Source of the DNA: VRUE01 sp963729995
GTDB lineage: Bacteria > Actinomycetota > Thermoleophilia > Solirubrobacterales > 70-9
Direction: 5' to 3'
DNA length: 64,000 bases
NCBI GenBank assembly: GCA_963729995.1
Contig: CAVSPF010000003.1
Coordinates: 372,001-436,000 of the forward strand
This document shows positions 24,520-32,702 of the stretch, piece after piece. Below the pieces are notes generated by a model, which was not told the DNA's origin, did not search any database, and worked only from the letters and a program-made list of their open reading frames with translations. Positions within the stretch are counted from its first letter, which is position 1, and every line of letters begins with the position of its first letter. The position numbers and the translations under genes were made by a program.

Positions 24520-25506
24520 ATGGGGACGCCAAGACACCTCCTGAATAGATCGCTGGCCGCGCTTTTGGCGTGCCTGCTCCCGGCTGCTGCAACCGCGCCC
24601 GCCCAGGCGGCGCCGGGGCGCGTGGGGACCTCCATCCACACGTCGCTTCGCCAAGCTCGCCACTTCTGGACCCCGGCTCGCATGAGCCACGCCCGGCCGC
24701 TGTCGCTGCAGCTGCCCGGTGCTCCCCGATTGACACGCTCCGCCGGCCACGGTGCCCCCGAAACCCCGCACCGTTACCCGCCGCGCGCTCCTTCTCACGG
24801 CGCCCTCCTGAGCTCCATCGCCGAAACGGTCTCCGACCCGACCGTCTCGGGCACCAGCCAGAACGGTGCGGTCTTCATCGTCGAAGGCAACGGGGAACTC
24901 GATCGCTGTTCGGGCACATCGGTCAACGCACCCAACTTCAGCCTCGTCATCACGGCCGGCCACTGTGTTTACGACGAAGGCCACTGGCTCGGCCGAAAGT
25001 GGGTCTTCGTCCCCGGCTACCGCTTCGGTGAACGCCCCTTCGGCACCTTCGTGGCCAAGTGGCTTGGCACCACGCCGCAGTGGCTCGCCCATGGCAACGA
25101 AAACTTCGACGTCGGCGCCGCCGTCGTCTCGCGCAACGAACGCGGTCAGCGACTGGCCGATGCCGTTGGCGCTGACGGTATCGCCTGGGGGCTCTCCCCC
25201 AGCCAGGTCTTCGACGTCTACGGCTACCCGGTGGCACAGCCGTTCAACGGCGCGACACTGCAGCTATGCCCTCAGACTCCCTTCGAGGGTCACGACTTCT
25301 CCTCGTTCTTTCACCCCGGACCCCTCGACCTCGCCGTGAAGTGCGATGTGACCGGCGGATCCTCGGGGGGTGGCTGGATCATCGCCGGCGGCCTGCTCAA
25401 CGGTGTCACCAGCAACGGCTACCCCGATGACCCGACGACCAAGTTCGGCCCCTATTTCGGCAGGGCCGTCGGCAAGCTGTTCGCCATGGCGTCGAGGGTC
25501 AGATGA
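24520..25506 (+). CDS. Secreted trypsin-like serine protease
   Basis: The product is 328 residues. The signal peptide is LNRSLAALLACLLPAAATAPAQA, followed by a proline/arginine-rich propeptide-like stretch to about residue 105. The catalytic triad is visible: His148 in VITAGHCVY, Asp197 in NFDVGAAVV, and Ser282 in VTGGSSGGGW (GxSGG type). CSGTSV matches the usual strand before the His loop. The last codons overlap the start of the next secreted protein (ATGA). Confidence 0.88.
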   Translation: MGTPRHLLNRSLAALLACLLPAAATAPAQAAPGRVGTSIHTSLRQARHFWTPARMSHARPLSLQLPGAPRLTRSAGHGAPETPHRYPPRAPSHGALLSSIAETVSDPTVSGTSQNGAVFIVEGNGELDRCSGTSVNAPNFSLVITAGHCVYDEGHWLGRKWVFVPGYRFGERPFGTFVAKWLGTTPQWLAHGNENFDVGAAVVSRNERGQRLADAVGADGIAWGLSPSQVFDVYGYPVAQPFNGATLQLCPQTPFEGHDFSSFFHPGPLDLAVKCDVTGGSSGGGWIIAGGLLNGVTSNGYPDDPTTKFGPYFGRAVGKLFAMASRVR

Positions 25507-26405
25507 GACCGCTGGCGCGCCTGCGGGGCGCCTTCGGCCTCGCCGTCGCACTTGCGGCCCTGCTGGCGGCGCCGGCGGCGGCGTGGGGCGGGGAAGGGTT
25601 CGACCTCGTCTTCCACCTCGCCGGCACCAACGGCTACAGGATCACCGTCGGCGGCCGCGACGTAACCGCGTTCATCAGCACCTCCCAACCAAGCTCCCCA
25701 TCCAGTCGCAGTGCGGCATGGAGCACCTACTTCGCGCGCGGAAGGGTGAGCCCAACCGCCATCCATGCCACCTTCGGCAATCTCGGCAGCGTCGCTATGC
25801 GCTTCCATCCCTCCGGCCGGGACACCCACAGCAGGCCCCAGCGCGGCTGCAGGGGGCCCGATCGCTACACGATCCGCTTCGGCGTCTTCGTCGGATCGGT
25901 CCGCTTCCGCGGCGAGGACGGCTACACCTCCGTCGAAGTTCACCGGGTCAAGGGGAGGGTCGTCACGCCGCCTTCGCTGGACTGCTCCGGCCTGCCCCTC
26001 GAAGCTCGGCGTCGACAGGGGGCCCGCGCCGCCGCGGAGCGCCCGAGCGCCAAGCTCACCCGGCTGGACGCCGCTTGGCGCTCGGGCCTGACAGCGACGT
26101 ATTTCAGCGCAGCCACGAACCAGGGCAAGGCCCGCTTCCTCGCCGCGACCGAGCAGAGCGAGGGGTCGCTCGCCGTCTATCGCGCGGCGTTTGCGCTTGC
26201 CTCACCCCTCACCTTCGCCTCCGACGACGCTCTCAGCTTCGCCAGCGTCACGCCTCCCGCGCCGTTCAGTGGGACCGGTTCCCTCCAGCGCAGCCCCGAC
26301 GGCACGAAGGTCTGGACCGGCTCTCTGGCGGTCTCCTTCCCGGGCGCGCCGAACGTCCCGTTGACCGGGCCGCAGTTCCTCACCCGGCTGTCGAGGCAGT
26401 GGTAG
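25503..26405 (+). CDS. Secreted hypothetical protein coupled to the protease
   Basis: The 300-residue product has a signal peptide (RGAFGLAVALAALLAAPAAAWG). The mature part begins as a beta-rich domain (FDLVFHLAGTNGYRITVGGRDVTAF) with a cysteine pair around RGCRGPDRY and LDCSGLP. The last 100 residues form a second beta-rich segment. No known domain is recognised. The 4-bp overlap with the protease suggests a shared role, for example a substrate, inhibitor or surface partner; this is inference. Confidence 0.65.
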   Translation: MRPLARLRGAFGLAVALAALLAAPAAAWGGEGFDLVFHLAGTNGYRITVGGRDVTAFISTSQPSSPSSRSAAWSTYFARGRVSPTAIHATFGNLGSVAMRFHPSGRDTHSRPQRGCRGPDRYTIRFGVFVGSVRFRGEDGYTSVEVHRVKGRVVTPPSLDCSGLPLEARRRQGARAAAERPSAKLTRLDAAWRSGLTATYFSAATNQGKARFLAATEQSEGSLAVYRAAFALASPLTFASDDALSFASVTPPAPFSGTGSLQRSPDGTKVWTGSLAVSFPGAPNVPLTGPQFLTRLSRQW

Positions 26406-26406
26406 G

Positions 26407-27210
26407 TCAGCTCGATGCGCGAGCGCGGTAGCCGGCGAAGTCGGGCTCGCGTTTCTCGTTGAATGCCTGCACGCCCTCGCGCGCCTCGTCGGAGTCCACG
26501 AACAGCTCGAGGCCGGTGAAGGCGACGTGCTGGAGGCCCGCCATGTGCTCCGTGTCGGCGTTGAACGACTGCTTGAGGAAGCGCAGGGCGGTTGGGGAGA
26601 GGGCGAGGATCTCCTCGGCCCAGCGCCGCACCTCGGCCCGCAGCTCCCCGGCCGGCACCACCCTGTTGACCAGGCCCCAGCGCTCGGCCGTCTCGGCGTC
26701 GTAGCGCCGGCATAGGAACCAGATCTCGCGGGCTCGCTTCTCGCCGACCACGCGGGCCAGGTAGTTGGAGCCGAAGCCCGCATCGAAGGAGCCGACCCGG
26801 GGCCCGTTCTGGCCGAAGATCGCGCCCTCGGCGGCGATCGTCAGGTCGCAGAGGACGTGCAGCACATGGCCGCCGCCGATCGCGAAGCCGTTGACCGCGG
26901 CGATCACCGGCTTCGGCACCTCGCGGATCAGCCGGTGCAGGTACTCGACCTCGAACAGGCCGTTCTCGGAGGCGCCGTAGTCGCCCGACTCGGCGCGCTG
27001 CTTCTGGTCGCCGCCAGCGCAGAAGGCGCGCTCGCCCGCCCCGGTGAGGCAGATGACGCCGACGTCCTCGCTTGCCCATGCCCGCTTGAAGCAGCGGATC
27101 AGCTCGCCGACGGTGCGGGCGCGGAACGAGTTCATTCGCTCGGGTCGGTTGATCGTGATCCAGGCAAGGCCGTCCTCGACCTCGTAGATGACGTCGGTCA
27201 GCTCGTCCAT
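26407..27210 (-). CDS. Crotonase-fold hydrolase, BadI/MenB-like
   Basis: The ATG at 27210 has AGAGGAG 6 nt upstream and gives 267 residues; an upstream open frame is ignored. The crotonase fold is clear: AWITINRPERMNSF, AFCAGGDQKQR (oxyanion hole), AVNGFAIGGGHVL and GPRVGSFDAGFGSNYLARVVG. The last motif, together with KRAREIWFLCRRYDAETAE, marks the subgroup holding MenB (naphthoate synthase) and BadI (2-ketocyclohexanecarboxyl-CoA hydrolase). The divergent BadH-like gene favours BadI, but MenB remains possible. Confidence 0.82.
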   Translation of the reverse strand: MDELTDVIYEVEDGLAWITINRPERMNSFRARTVGELIRCFKRAWASEDVGVICLTGAGERAFCAGGDQKQRAESGDYGASENGLFEVEYLHRLIREVPKPVIAAVNGFAIGGGHVLHVLCDLTIAAEGAIFGQNGPRVGSFDAGFGSNYLARVVGEKRAREIWFLCRRYDAETAERWGLVNRVVPAGELRAEVRRWAEEILALSPTALRFLKQSFNADTEHMAGLQHVAFTGLELFVDSDEAREGVQAFNEKREPDFAGYRARASS

Positions 27211-27255
27211 GCGCTTCTCCTCTGTGGGGGTTGACACCGCTAGGCTAGTCGCGCT

Positions 27256-28011
27256 TTGACGGAGCGGATTGCCCTGGTGAGCGGTGGTGGCGGCGGCATC
27301 GGTCGCGGCATCTCGCTTGCGCTGGCGGCGGACGGCCGTGCCGTCGCGGTGGCAGACGTGCGCCCCGACGCCGCCGCGGAGACGGTCGTGGCCGTCGAGC
27401 AGGCGGGGGGCCACGGGCTTGCGGTGGAGCTGGATGTCACCGACGGCGCTTCGGTTGCAGCAGCCGTCGCGGAGACCACGTCGACGCTGGGACCCATCGA
27501 CATCCTGGTCAACAACGCCGGCTGGGACGAGCTCGTCCCCTTCCTGGAGACAGACGAGGCCTTCTGGGACCGGGTGATCGAGATCAACTTCAAGGGGTGC
27601 CTGCGCCTCACCGGCGCCGCGCTCGGGGGGATGGTCGAGCGGGGCTGGGGACGGGTGGTCAACATCGGCTCGGACGCCGGCCGGGTCGGCTCCTCGCTCG
27701 AGTCGGTCTACGCCGGCGCCAAAGGTGGGGTGATCGCGTTCACGAAGACGATCGCCCGCGAAGTCGCCGTCTCGGGGGTGAGTGCGAACACGGTCTGCCC
27801 CGGCCCCACCCGCACGCCGCTGCTCGAGGGGATGGCCGCGACGAGCCCGGCCGGCGAGAGGCTGGTCGGCTCGCTCGAGCGAGCCGTCCCGATGCGCCGC
27901 CTCGGCGAGCCCGAGGATGTCGCCGCCGCCGTCGCCTTCCTCGCCTCCGAGCGGGCCGGCTACATCACCGGCCAGACGCTCTCGGTGAGCGGCGGCCTGA
28001 CGATGGCCTGA
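27256..28011 (+). CDS. SDR dehydrogenase, BadH-like (2-hydroxycyclohexanecarboxyl-CoA dehydrogenase)
   Basis: The 251-residue product has a TTG start at 27256. It has SGGGGGIGRGISLAL as cofactor loop, TLGPIDILVNNAGWD, NIGSDAGRVGSSLESVYAGAKGG (Ser, Tyr-x3-Lys) and ITGQTLSVSGGLTM at the C-terminus. The NNAGWD, SDAGRVGSS and SVSGGLTM strings are those I recall from BadH, which oxidises 2-hydroxycyclohexanecarboxyl-CoA to the 2-keto form. It is divergent from the BadI-like gene, 45 bp away, so the two probably share a promoter region. Confidence 0.8.
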   Translation: MTERIALVSGGGGGIGRGISLALAADGRAVAVADVRPDAAAETVVAVEQAGGHGLAVELDVTDGASVAAAVAETTSTLGPIDILVNNAGWDELVPFLETDEAFWDRVIEINFKGCLRLTGAALGGMVERGWGRVVNIGSDAGRVGSSLESVYAGAKGGVIAFTKTIAREVAVSGVSANTVCPGPTRTPLLEGMAATSPAGERLVGSLERAVPMRRLGEPEDVAAAVAFLASERAGYITGQTLSVSGGLTMA

Positions 28012-28037
28012 GCGGCCGCTGGTGGTAGGAATAGCCG

Positions 28038-28805
28038 ATGGCGCATTCGCGCGCAGGCGACGGCGAGGGCAGGGCAGCGGCTCGCCGCCACATCGAGGAG
28101 CACGTCCTCGAGGAGGCGTCGCGGATCGAGCGGCTCTCCCGGGTCAGGGAGTTCGTCCTCGGCGCCCAGGATGGCCTGCTGGTCCCGCTCGGAGTCGTGA
28201 CGGGGATGGCGGCGGCAAACCCGGGCCGCGCGGCGATCCTGGTTGCCGGCCTTGCCGAGGCGGTGGCCGGGTGCATCGCGATGGGCGGTGGCTCCTATCT
28301 GGCCAGCGAGGCCGAGGAGGCTCTCTACGCGGCGGAGATCGCCGACGAGCGTCGCGAGGTTGAGGATGAGCCCGAGCGCGAGGTCCTCGAGCTCGCCCTG
28401 GTGCTCGAGGACGAAGGCCTGCCACGCGAGGAGGCCGAGCGAGTCGCCGACGGGCTGGCGCAGAACCCCGACGTCTTCCTGCGTACGAAGGTCCAGAAGG
28501 AGCTCGGGCTCTCTCCCGACGTCGGCGGCGCCGCCCTGGGGGACGCGCTGGTCGTCGGCCTGACCTACCTCGGCGCGGCGATCATTCCGCTCTGGCCCTA
28601 CGCGGTCCTGCCGCTGATCGCTCCCGCTCTGGTGGTGAGCCTCGCCTGCACGCTGGTCGCCCTCTTCGTTCTCGGCGTCGTCAAGGGCACCATTGCCAGC
28701 CAGCGGCTCCTGGTCGCCGGCCTGCAGGTCCTCGCCATCGGCTCGGTCAGCGCTGCCGTCGGCTTCGGCATCGGCCATCTGGTGACCGCGATCGTCGGTT
28801 CGTGA
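28038..28805 (+). CDS. VIT1/CCC1 family iron/manganese transporter
   Basis: The product is 255 residues. The family core is evident: REFVLGAQDGLLVPLGVVTGM, then AEAVAGCIAMGGGSYLAS, a cytoplasmic acidic metal-binding helix pair (EEALYAAEIADERREVEDEPE) and three C-terminal membrane helices. Members carry Fe2+ or Mn2+ across membranes for detoxification. It follows the BadH-like gene by 26 bp and ends at a hairpin. Confidence 0.9.
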   Translation: MAHSRAGDGEGRAAARRHIEEHVLEEASRIERLSRVREFVLGAQDGLLVPLGVVTGMAAANPGRAAILVAGLAEAVAGCIAMGGGSYLASEAEEALYAAEIADERREVEDEPEREVLELALVLEDEGLPREEAERVADGLAQNPDVFLRTKVQKELGLSPDVGGAALGDALVVGLTYLGAAIIPLWPYAVLPLIAPALVVSLACTLVALFVLGVVKGTIASQRLLVAGLQVLAIGSVSAAVGFGIGHLVTAIVGS

Positions 28806-28815
28806 GCCGCTGACG

Positions 28816-28836
28816 CTTGCTCGCCCGGCGAGCAAG
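28816..28836 (+). terminator. Perfect 10-bp hairpin after the VIT1-like gene
   Basis: CTTGCTCGCC (28816-28825) and GGCGAGCAAG (28827-28836) flank one base, 10 bp past the stop. It is a probable terminator. Confidence 0.6.
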
Positions 28837-28892
28837 TACGACCGGCCGGGATGGGAGTCGGTCTCTGAGCGGCGGCCTAGACTGGCGGCCTC

Positions 28893-29852
28893 ATGCCGAT
28901 CCTAGAGCGTCTTGGGGCAACCTCGCCCGTCGTCCAGGCAGGGCTGGGCGGCGGGCTGAGCCGCCACGAGCTGGCGGCTGCCGTTTCGGAGGCGGGCGGC
29001 CTGGGGACGATCGCGGTCAACGGGGCGAACGCGATCCGGCGTGAGCTGGCGGCTGCCCGGTCTCTGACCGATCGGCCTCTCGCGGTGAACGTCCTGCTGC
29101 CCCTTGCACGGCGGGACTGGTTCGCCGCCGCAGCAGCCGCCGACGCGGTGGTGACGTTCTGGGGCCGGCCGAAGCGACGCACGCCCGGCGCCTGGATCCA
29201 CCAGTGTGGCTCGGTTTCCGAGGCCCAGGCGGCGCACGCGGCCGGCGCCGACGCGGTGATCGTCCAGGGCATCGAGGCAGGCGGTCACGTGCGCGGGACG
29301 ACGTCCGCGCTGGAGCTGCTCGAGCAGGTTCGCGCGGAGCTCCCGGCGGGCTATCCCCTGCTGCTTGCGGGTGGGATCGCCGAGCGCGCCGATGTCCTGC
29401 GGGCGCTGGAGGGCGGCGCGAGCGGCGCTGTCGCGGGAACCCGCTTTCTGCTCTCAGAGGAGAGCCGGGCGCACCCCGGCTACAGGCGGCGCCTGCTGGA
29501 CGCGGACCACACCATCCTCACCGAGCTGTTTGGCACCGGCTGGCCGGCTCCCCACCGCGTCGTCCCCAATGCGGCCACCGAGCGGTGGCTGGGCGAGGAC
29601 GAGCGCGTGCCGACCCTCAACCGGGTGCTCAACCGGCTCGCGGCGCCGGGTGCGCGCTATCTCCCCGAGACCGTGCGGCGACATGTCGTCAGCGCGCAGC
29701 GGCGGGGCAGCCGCCTGCTCTCGCCGCAGGGGCCCACCGACGACGGGCCGGACACGCTGCTCGATGCCGGGCCGCTCTACGCGGGACAGACGGTGGCGCG
29801 CATCGCCGACGTCCGGCCCGCCGCGGACCTGGTCCGGGCGATGACGCCCTGA
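28893..29852 (+). CDS. Nitronate monooxygenase (2-nitropropane dioxygenase family)
   Basis: The 319-residue product is a TIM-barrel flavoprotein. Typical segments are PVVQAGLGGGLSRHELAAAVSEAGGLG, AVNVLLPL, DAVIVQGIEAGGHVRGT with the FMN/active-site histidine, LLLAGGIAERADV and AVAGTRFLLSEES. It oxidises nitronates or related nitro compounds with FMN and O2. Enoyl reductases of the FabK type share the fold, so substrate assignment is not certain. Confidence 0.85.
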   Translation: MPILERLGATSPVVQAGLGGGLSRHELAAAVSEAGGLGTIAVNGANAIRRELAAARSLTDRPLAVNVLLPLARRDWFAAAAAADAVVTFWGRPKRRTPGAWIHQCGSVSEAQAAHAAGADAVIVQGIEAGGHVRGTTSALELLEQVRAELPAGYPLLLAGGIAERADVLRALEGGASGAVAGTRFLLSEESRAHPGYRRRLLDADHTILTELFGTGWPAPHRVVPNAATERWLGEDERVPTLNRVLNRLAAPGARYLPETVRRHVVSAQRRGSRLLSPQGPTDDGPDTLLDAGPLYAGQTVARIADVRPAADLVRAMTP

Positions 29853-29860
29853 GGCCGAGC

Positions 29861-30133
29861 TCAGCCGCCGAGCAGCTCGTCGAAGCGAAGGGCGGCGCGG
29901 CTGGGAATGACGAAGTCCTCGTTGCGGTGCAGGAGGCCGACCGCGGCGAGGTCGCGCACCGCGCGCTCGACCGCGTCGCGCTGGACGAAGTCCTCGGGCT
30001 CGTCGGCGACCTCGCGCAGCAGCTCATGGAAGGTGAGCTGGACCGGGTGAAGGGTCAGCAGCTGGCGCAGGACCGCGGCCTCGATCGCCGTGTCCTCCTC
30101 AGCGGGACTGCGGATGTCGTCGATCTCGTCCAC
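29861..30133 (-). CDS. Small winged-helix-like protein
   Basis: The 90-residue product starts at GTG 30133, with AGAGG just upstream. The order helix (AVLRQLLTLHP), helix (LTFHELLREVADEP), recognition-like helix (RDAVERAVRDLAAVGLL) and a strand pair (HRNEDFVIPSRAALRF) fits a winged helix. It lies downstream of an ArsR-type regulator on the same strand and may be part of the same transcript. The function is unknown. Confidence 0.6.
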   Translation of the reverse strand: MDEIDDIRSPAEEDTAIEAAVLRQLLTLHPVQLTFHELLREVADEPEDFVQRDAVERAVRDLAAVGLLHRNEDFVIPSRAALRFDELLGG

Positions 30134-30175
30134 GGCCTCTGCTGGATAAAGGGAGTCGCCGCCCGATCTCTCCCC

Positions 30176-30490
30176 TCAGGCGTCGCCGCCTGGCGACTGA
30201 CCGTCGGGCTCTTGCAGCAGCGATCGCGCCCATTCGACCGTCACCGACGAGCGGTAGAAGTGCTGCGTCGTTCCCCTCACCGGCCTCTCGCCGACCAGCT
30301 TCAGCGCCCCGCACTCGGCAAGGACTCGTACGTGATAGCTGAGGTTTCCCAGCGGTTGGTCGAGCCTTTCGGCCAGCTCTCGCGGGCTGGTCGCCTCGTC
30401 GCCGGACATCGCCCGCAGGATCTGTCGTCGCATCGGATGCCCGAGCGCAGCGAGAAGGAGGTGGCTGTCGGCGTGCTCGGAGGTGGCCAC
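30176..30490 (-). CDS. ArsR-family winged-helix transcription regulator
   Basis: The product is 104 residues from a GTG start. The fold is clear from LLAALGHPMRRQILRAMSG, SPRELAERLDQPLGNLSYHVRVL (recognition helix) and the wing VRGTTQHFYRSS. The metal-binding ELCVC motif of metal-sensing ArsR proteins is absent, so the signal is unlikely to be arsenite. Its target is not evident. Confidence 0.85.
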   Translation of the reverse strand: MATSEHADSHLLLAALGHPMRRQILRAMSGDEATSPRELAERLDQPLGNLSYHVRVLAECGALKLVGERPVRGTTQHFYRSSVTVEWARSLLQEPDGQSPGGDA

Positions 30491-30552
30491 GTTGAGCGGT
30501 CAATATAGAACGCTGCGCAGTCTTTTGTCTGTAGGTGCGTTGTCTGCGAGCA

Positions 30553-32445
30553 TCAGGCGTCCTCGCGGACGCCGCCCATCTCGCTGAAGACCGCCGTGAT
30601 GCCACCGTCTTCACGCTGCTCGTCGGCGATCACGTGAGAGACGGCGTTGATCAGGGCCAGGTGCGTGAATGCCTGCGGGAAGTTGCCGAGGTGCTGGCCG
30701 CTGTGCGCGTCGAACTCCTCGGCGTAGAGGTCGAGCCAGCCAGAGGACTCCAGCAGCCGTTCGCAGAGCGTCCGCGCCCGCTTCGCCTCGCCGATCTCCG
30801 ACAGCGCCGAAACCAGCCAGAAGGAGCAGATCAGGAAGGTTCCCTCCTCGCCGCTGAGGCCATCGTCGGTCTCGTCCACGTTGTAGCGGCGGACGAGCCC
30901 ATGGTCGGTCAGGCGGTCGGCGATCGCCTCGACCGTGTCGTGCACGCGGGGATCGTCGGGGGGAAGGAAGCGGACCAGCGGAACCAGCAGGGTGGAGGCG
31001 TCCAGGGCGTCGGTGTCGTAGTGCTGACGGAAGATGCCGTCGCGCACCCCCCGCTCGAGGATCTCCGCGCGAATCCGCTCGGCTGTCTTCTCCCACTCCT
31101 CGGCGACCTCGTCGAAGCCGTTTCCGCGGGCTAGGCGCGCGCCCCGATCGACCGCCACCCAGACCATCAACTTCGAGGAGACGTAGTGCTGGGGCTTGCC
31201 CCGCGTCTCCCAGATCCCCTGGTCCGGGTGCGGCCAGGCATCGATCGCCGCCTCGACCTGCTCGCGGATCATCGTCCTGTCGGCGGGCGTGCCGGTCCTG
31301 CCCAGCGCTTTTTCGTGCAGGTAGATCGAGTCCAGCAGCGCCCCCCAAACATCGTTCTGGCGCTGGTCGAAGGCGCCGTTGCCGATCCGGACCGGTCGTG
31401 CTCCCGCATAACCGCCAAGGTGGTCGAGCGTGTGCTCGGTGAGATCCTTCTCCCCCGTGATTCCGTACATGATCTGCAGCTGCGGGTCCTTGCGGCAGAC
31501 CGCGAGGATGAAGCTCATGAAGTCCCGCGCCTCCTGGTCGAAGCCGAGCGTGTGCAGCGCCCAGAGGCTGAAGGTCGAGTCGCGGATCCAGCTGAACCGG
31601 TAGTCCCAGTTGCGTTCCCCGCCTGGCGTCTCCGGCAGCGAGGTGGTCGGCGCCGCGACGATCGCGCCGGTCGGCGCGTAGGTGAGTCCCTTCAGCACCA
31701 GGGCCGAGCGCTGCAGGTGGATGCGCCAGGGGTGGTCGGGGAAGTTGCCGTCGCGCAGCCACGCCCGCCAGAACTCCGTCGTCGACTCCATCCGCTCGGC
31801 CGCCTCCGGGGCGCTGCGCGGGCCGCCCAGCTCACCGTCGTCCCAGGTGAGCGCGCAGAAGCTGGTCTCGTCCTCGCGCAACCGCACCCGACCGCGTGCG
31901 GTGTCGCCGTCCAGCGCCAGCTCCATGTCGCTGGTCAGGTGGAGCCGTGCGTCGCCTCCGCGCGCGACCGCCTCGCCCAGCTCGCCGCCGCTCCACTCGG
32001 CGGCGGTCGTCCCGTAGGCGAAGCGCGGCACGCACTCCATCTCCAGCTCGACGTGGCCGTCCACGCAGGTCGCCATCCTCAGCAGGGAGCGATCGGATTC
32101 GTGCGCCGTCTCCGGGCGGGAGCCCGGTCCTTCCTGCTCTGCCCACCTGCCGATCGTCAGGGCGTCGTGGATCACTACCCAGCCGGTGTCGGTCACCCAC
32201 GTCGTCTCGATCACCAGGGTTCCCGGCTGGTAGCGGCGGCTGATCGGCACGATGACACCGCGGGGAGCCAGCCTGAAATGGCCGGCGCCGCGGTCGAGCA
32301 GCGAGGCGAAGGCGCTGGCAGAGTCGAAGCGCGGCAGGCAGAGCCACTCGACCGCGCCTTCGAACGAGACCAGGGCGCTGGTGTGGCAGTCGGAGAGGAA
32401 GCCGTAGCTGCCGATCGGCGGGAAGCGGTTGTCACCAGCGTTCAA
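30553..32445 (-). CDS. Glycoside hydrolase family 15 (glucoamylase/trehalase-like)
   Basis: The 630-residue product has a TTG start at 32445. The N-terminal beta-sandwich (PIGSYGFLSDCHTSALV, EWLCLPRFDS) is followed by an (alpha/alpha)6 barrel with NWDYRFSWIRDSTFSLWAL and the likely catalytic base Glu in LSGEEGTFLICSFWLV. There is no signal peptide, so it is cytoplasmic. Actinobacterial members of this layout act on trehalose or short alpha-glucans. It is a single gene, divergent from the tig region. Confidence 0.9.
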   Translation of the reverse strand: MNAGDNRFPPIGSYGFLSDCHTSALVSFEGAVEWLCLPRFDSASAFASLLDRGAGHFRLAPRGVIVPISRRYQPGTLVIETTWVTDTGWVVIHDALTIGRWAEQEGPGSRPETAHESDRSLLRMATCVDGHVELEMECVPRFAYGTTAAEWSGGELGEAVARGGDARLHLTSDMELALDGDTARGRVRLREDETSFCALTWDDGELGGPRSAPEAAERMESTTEFWRAWLRDGNFPDHPWRIHLQRSALVLKGLTYAPTGAIVAAPTTSLPETPGGERNWDYRFSWIRDSTFSLWALHTLGFDQEARDFMSFILAVCRKDPQLQIMYGITGEKDLTEHTLDHLGGYAGARPVRIGNGAFDQRQNDVWGALLDSIYLHEKALGRTGTPADRTMIREQVEAAIDAWPHPDQGIWETRGKPQHYVSSKLMVWVAVDRGARLARGNGFDEVAEEWEKTAERIRAEILERGVRDGIFRQHYDTDALDASTLLVPLVRFLPPDDPRVHDTVEAIADRLTDHGLVRRYNVDETDDGLSGEEGTFLICSFWLVSALSEIGEAKRARTLCERLLESSGWLDLYAEEFDAHSGQHLGNFPQAFTHLALINAVSHVIADEQREDGGITAVFSEMGGVREDA

Positions 32446-32557
32446 GGCGGGGCCAAGCTAGCAGCCGCCGCGGAGCGCTGGGGCGATCCTCTGCGACGTG
32501 CCGATGCGGTCGGGGACGATCCCGAGTCCGAGCGGACCTGAAAGGCTGCCGTCACCT

Positions 32558-32668
32558 GTGTCGAGGAGGGCGAAGGCGTGGCTTGTGACCGGGCCCGTGG
32601 GACGGGGGCTCTCCTTCGCCATCGACTTCGCCGTTGCGCTGCGCCGCGGCCTGGCCCGGCACCGGTAG
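32558..32668 (+). CDS. Very small conserved-looking protein, 36 residues
   Basis: GTG at 32558 opens a frame ending at TAG 32666-32668. The sequence has a basic start (SRRAKAWLVTGPVGRG), a hydrophobic helix (LSFAIDFAVAL) and a basic end (RRGLARHR). The 'AWLVTGP' opening is one I recall from short actinobacterial proteins of unknown role. It sits alone in the 257-bp gap before tig. Without homology evidence it could be chance. Confidence 0.4.
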   Translation: MSRRAKAWLVTGPVGRGLSFAIDFAVALRRGLARHR

Positions 32669-32702
32669 CTCCAGGTGGCAATCGTCTAGGGTCAGGCGCT
32701 CG

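Noticed and set aside
32446..32702. Riboswitch upstream of tig
   Set aside because: The gap has no recognised aptamer pattern, and part of it is better read as a small coding frame.
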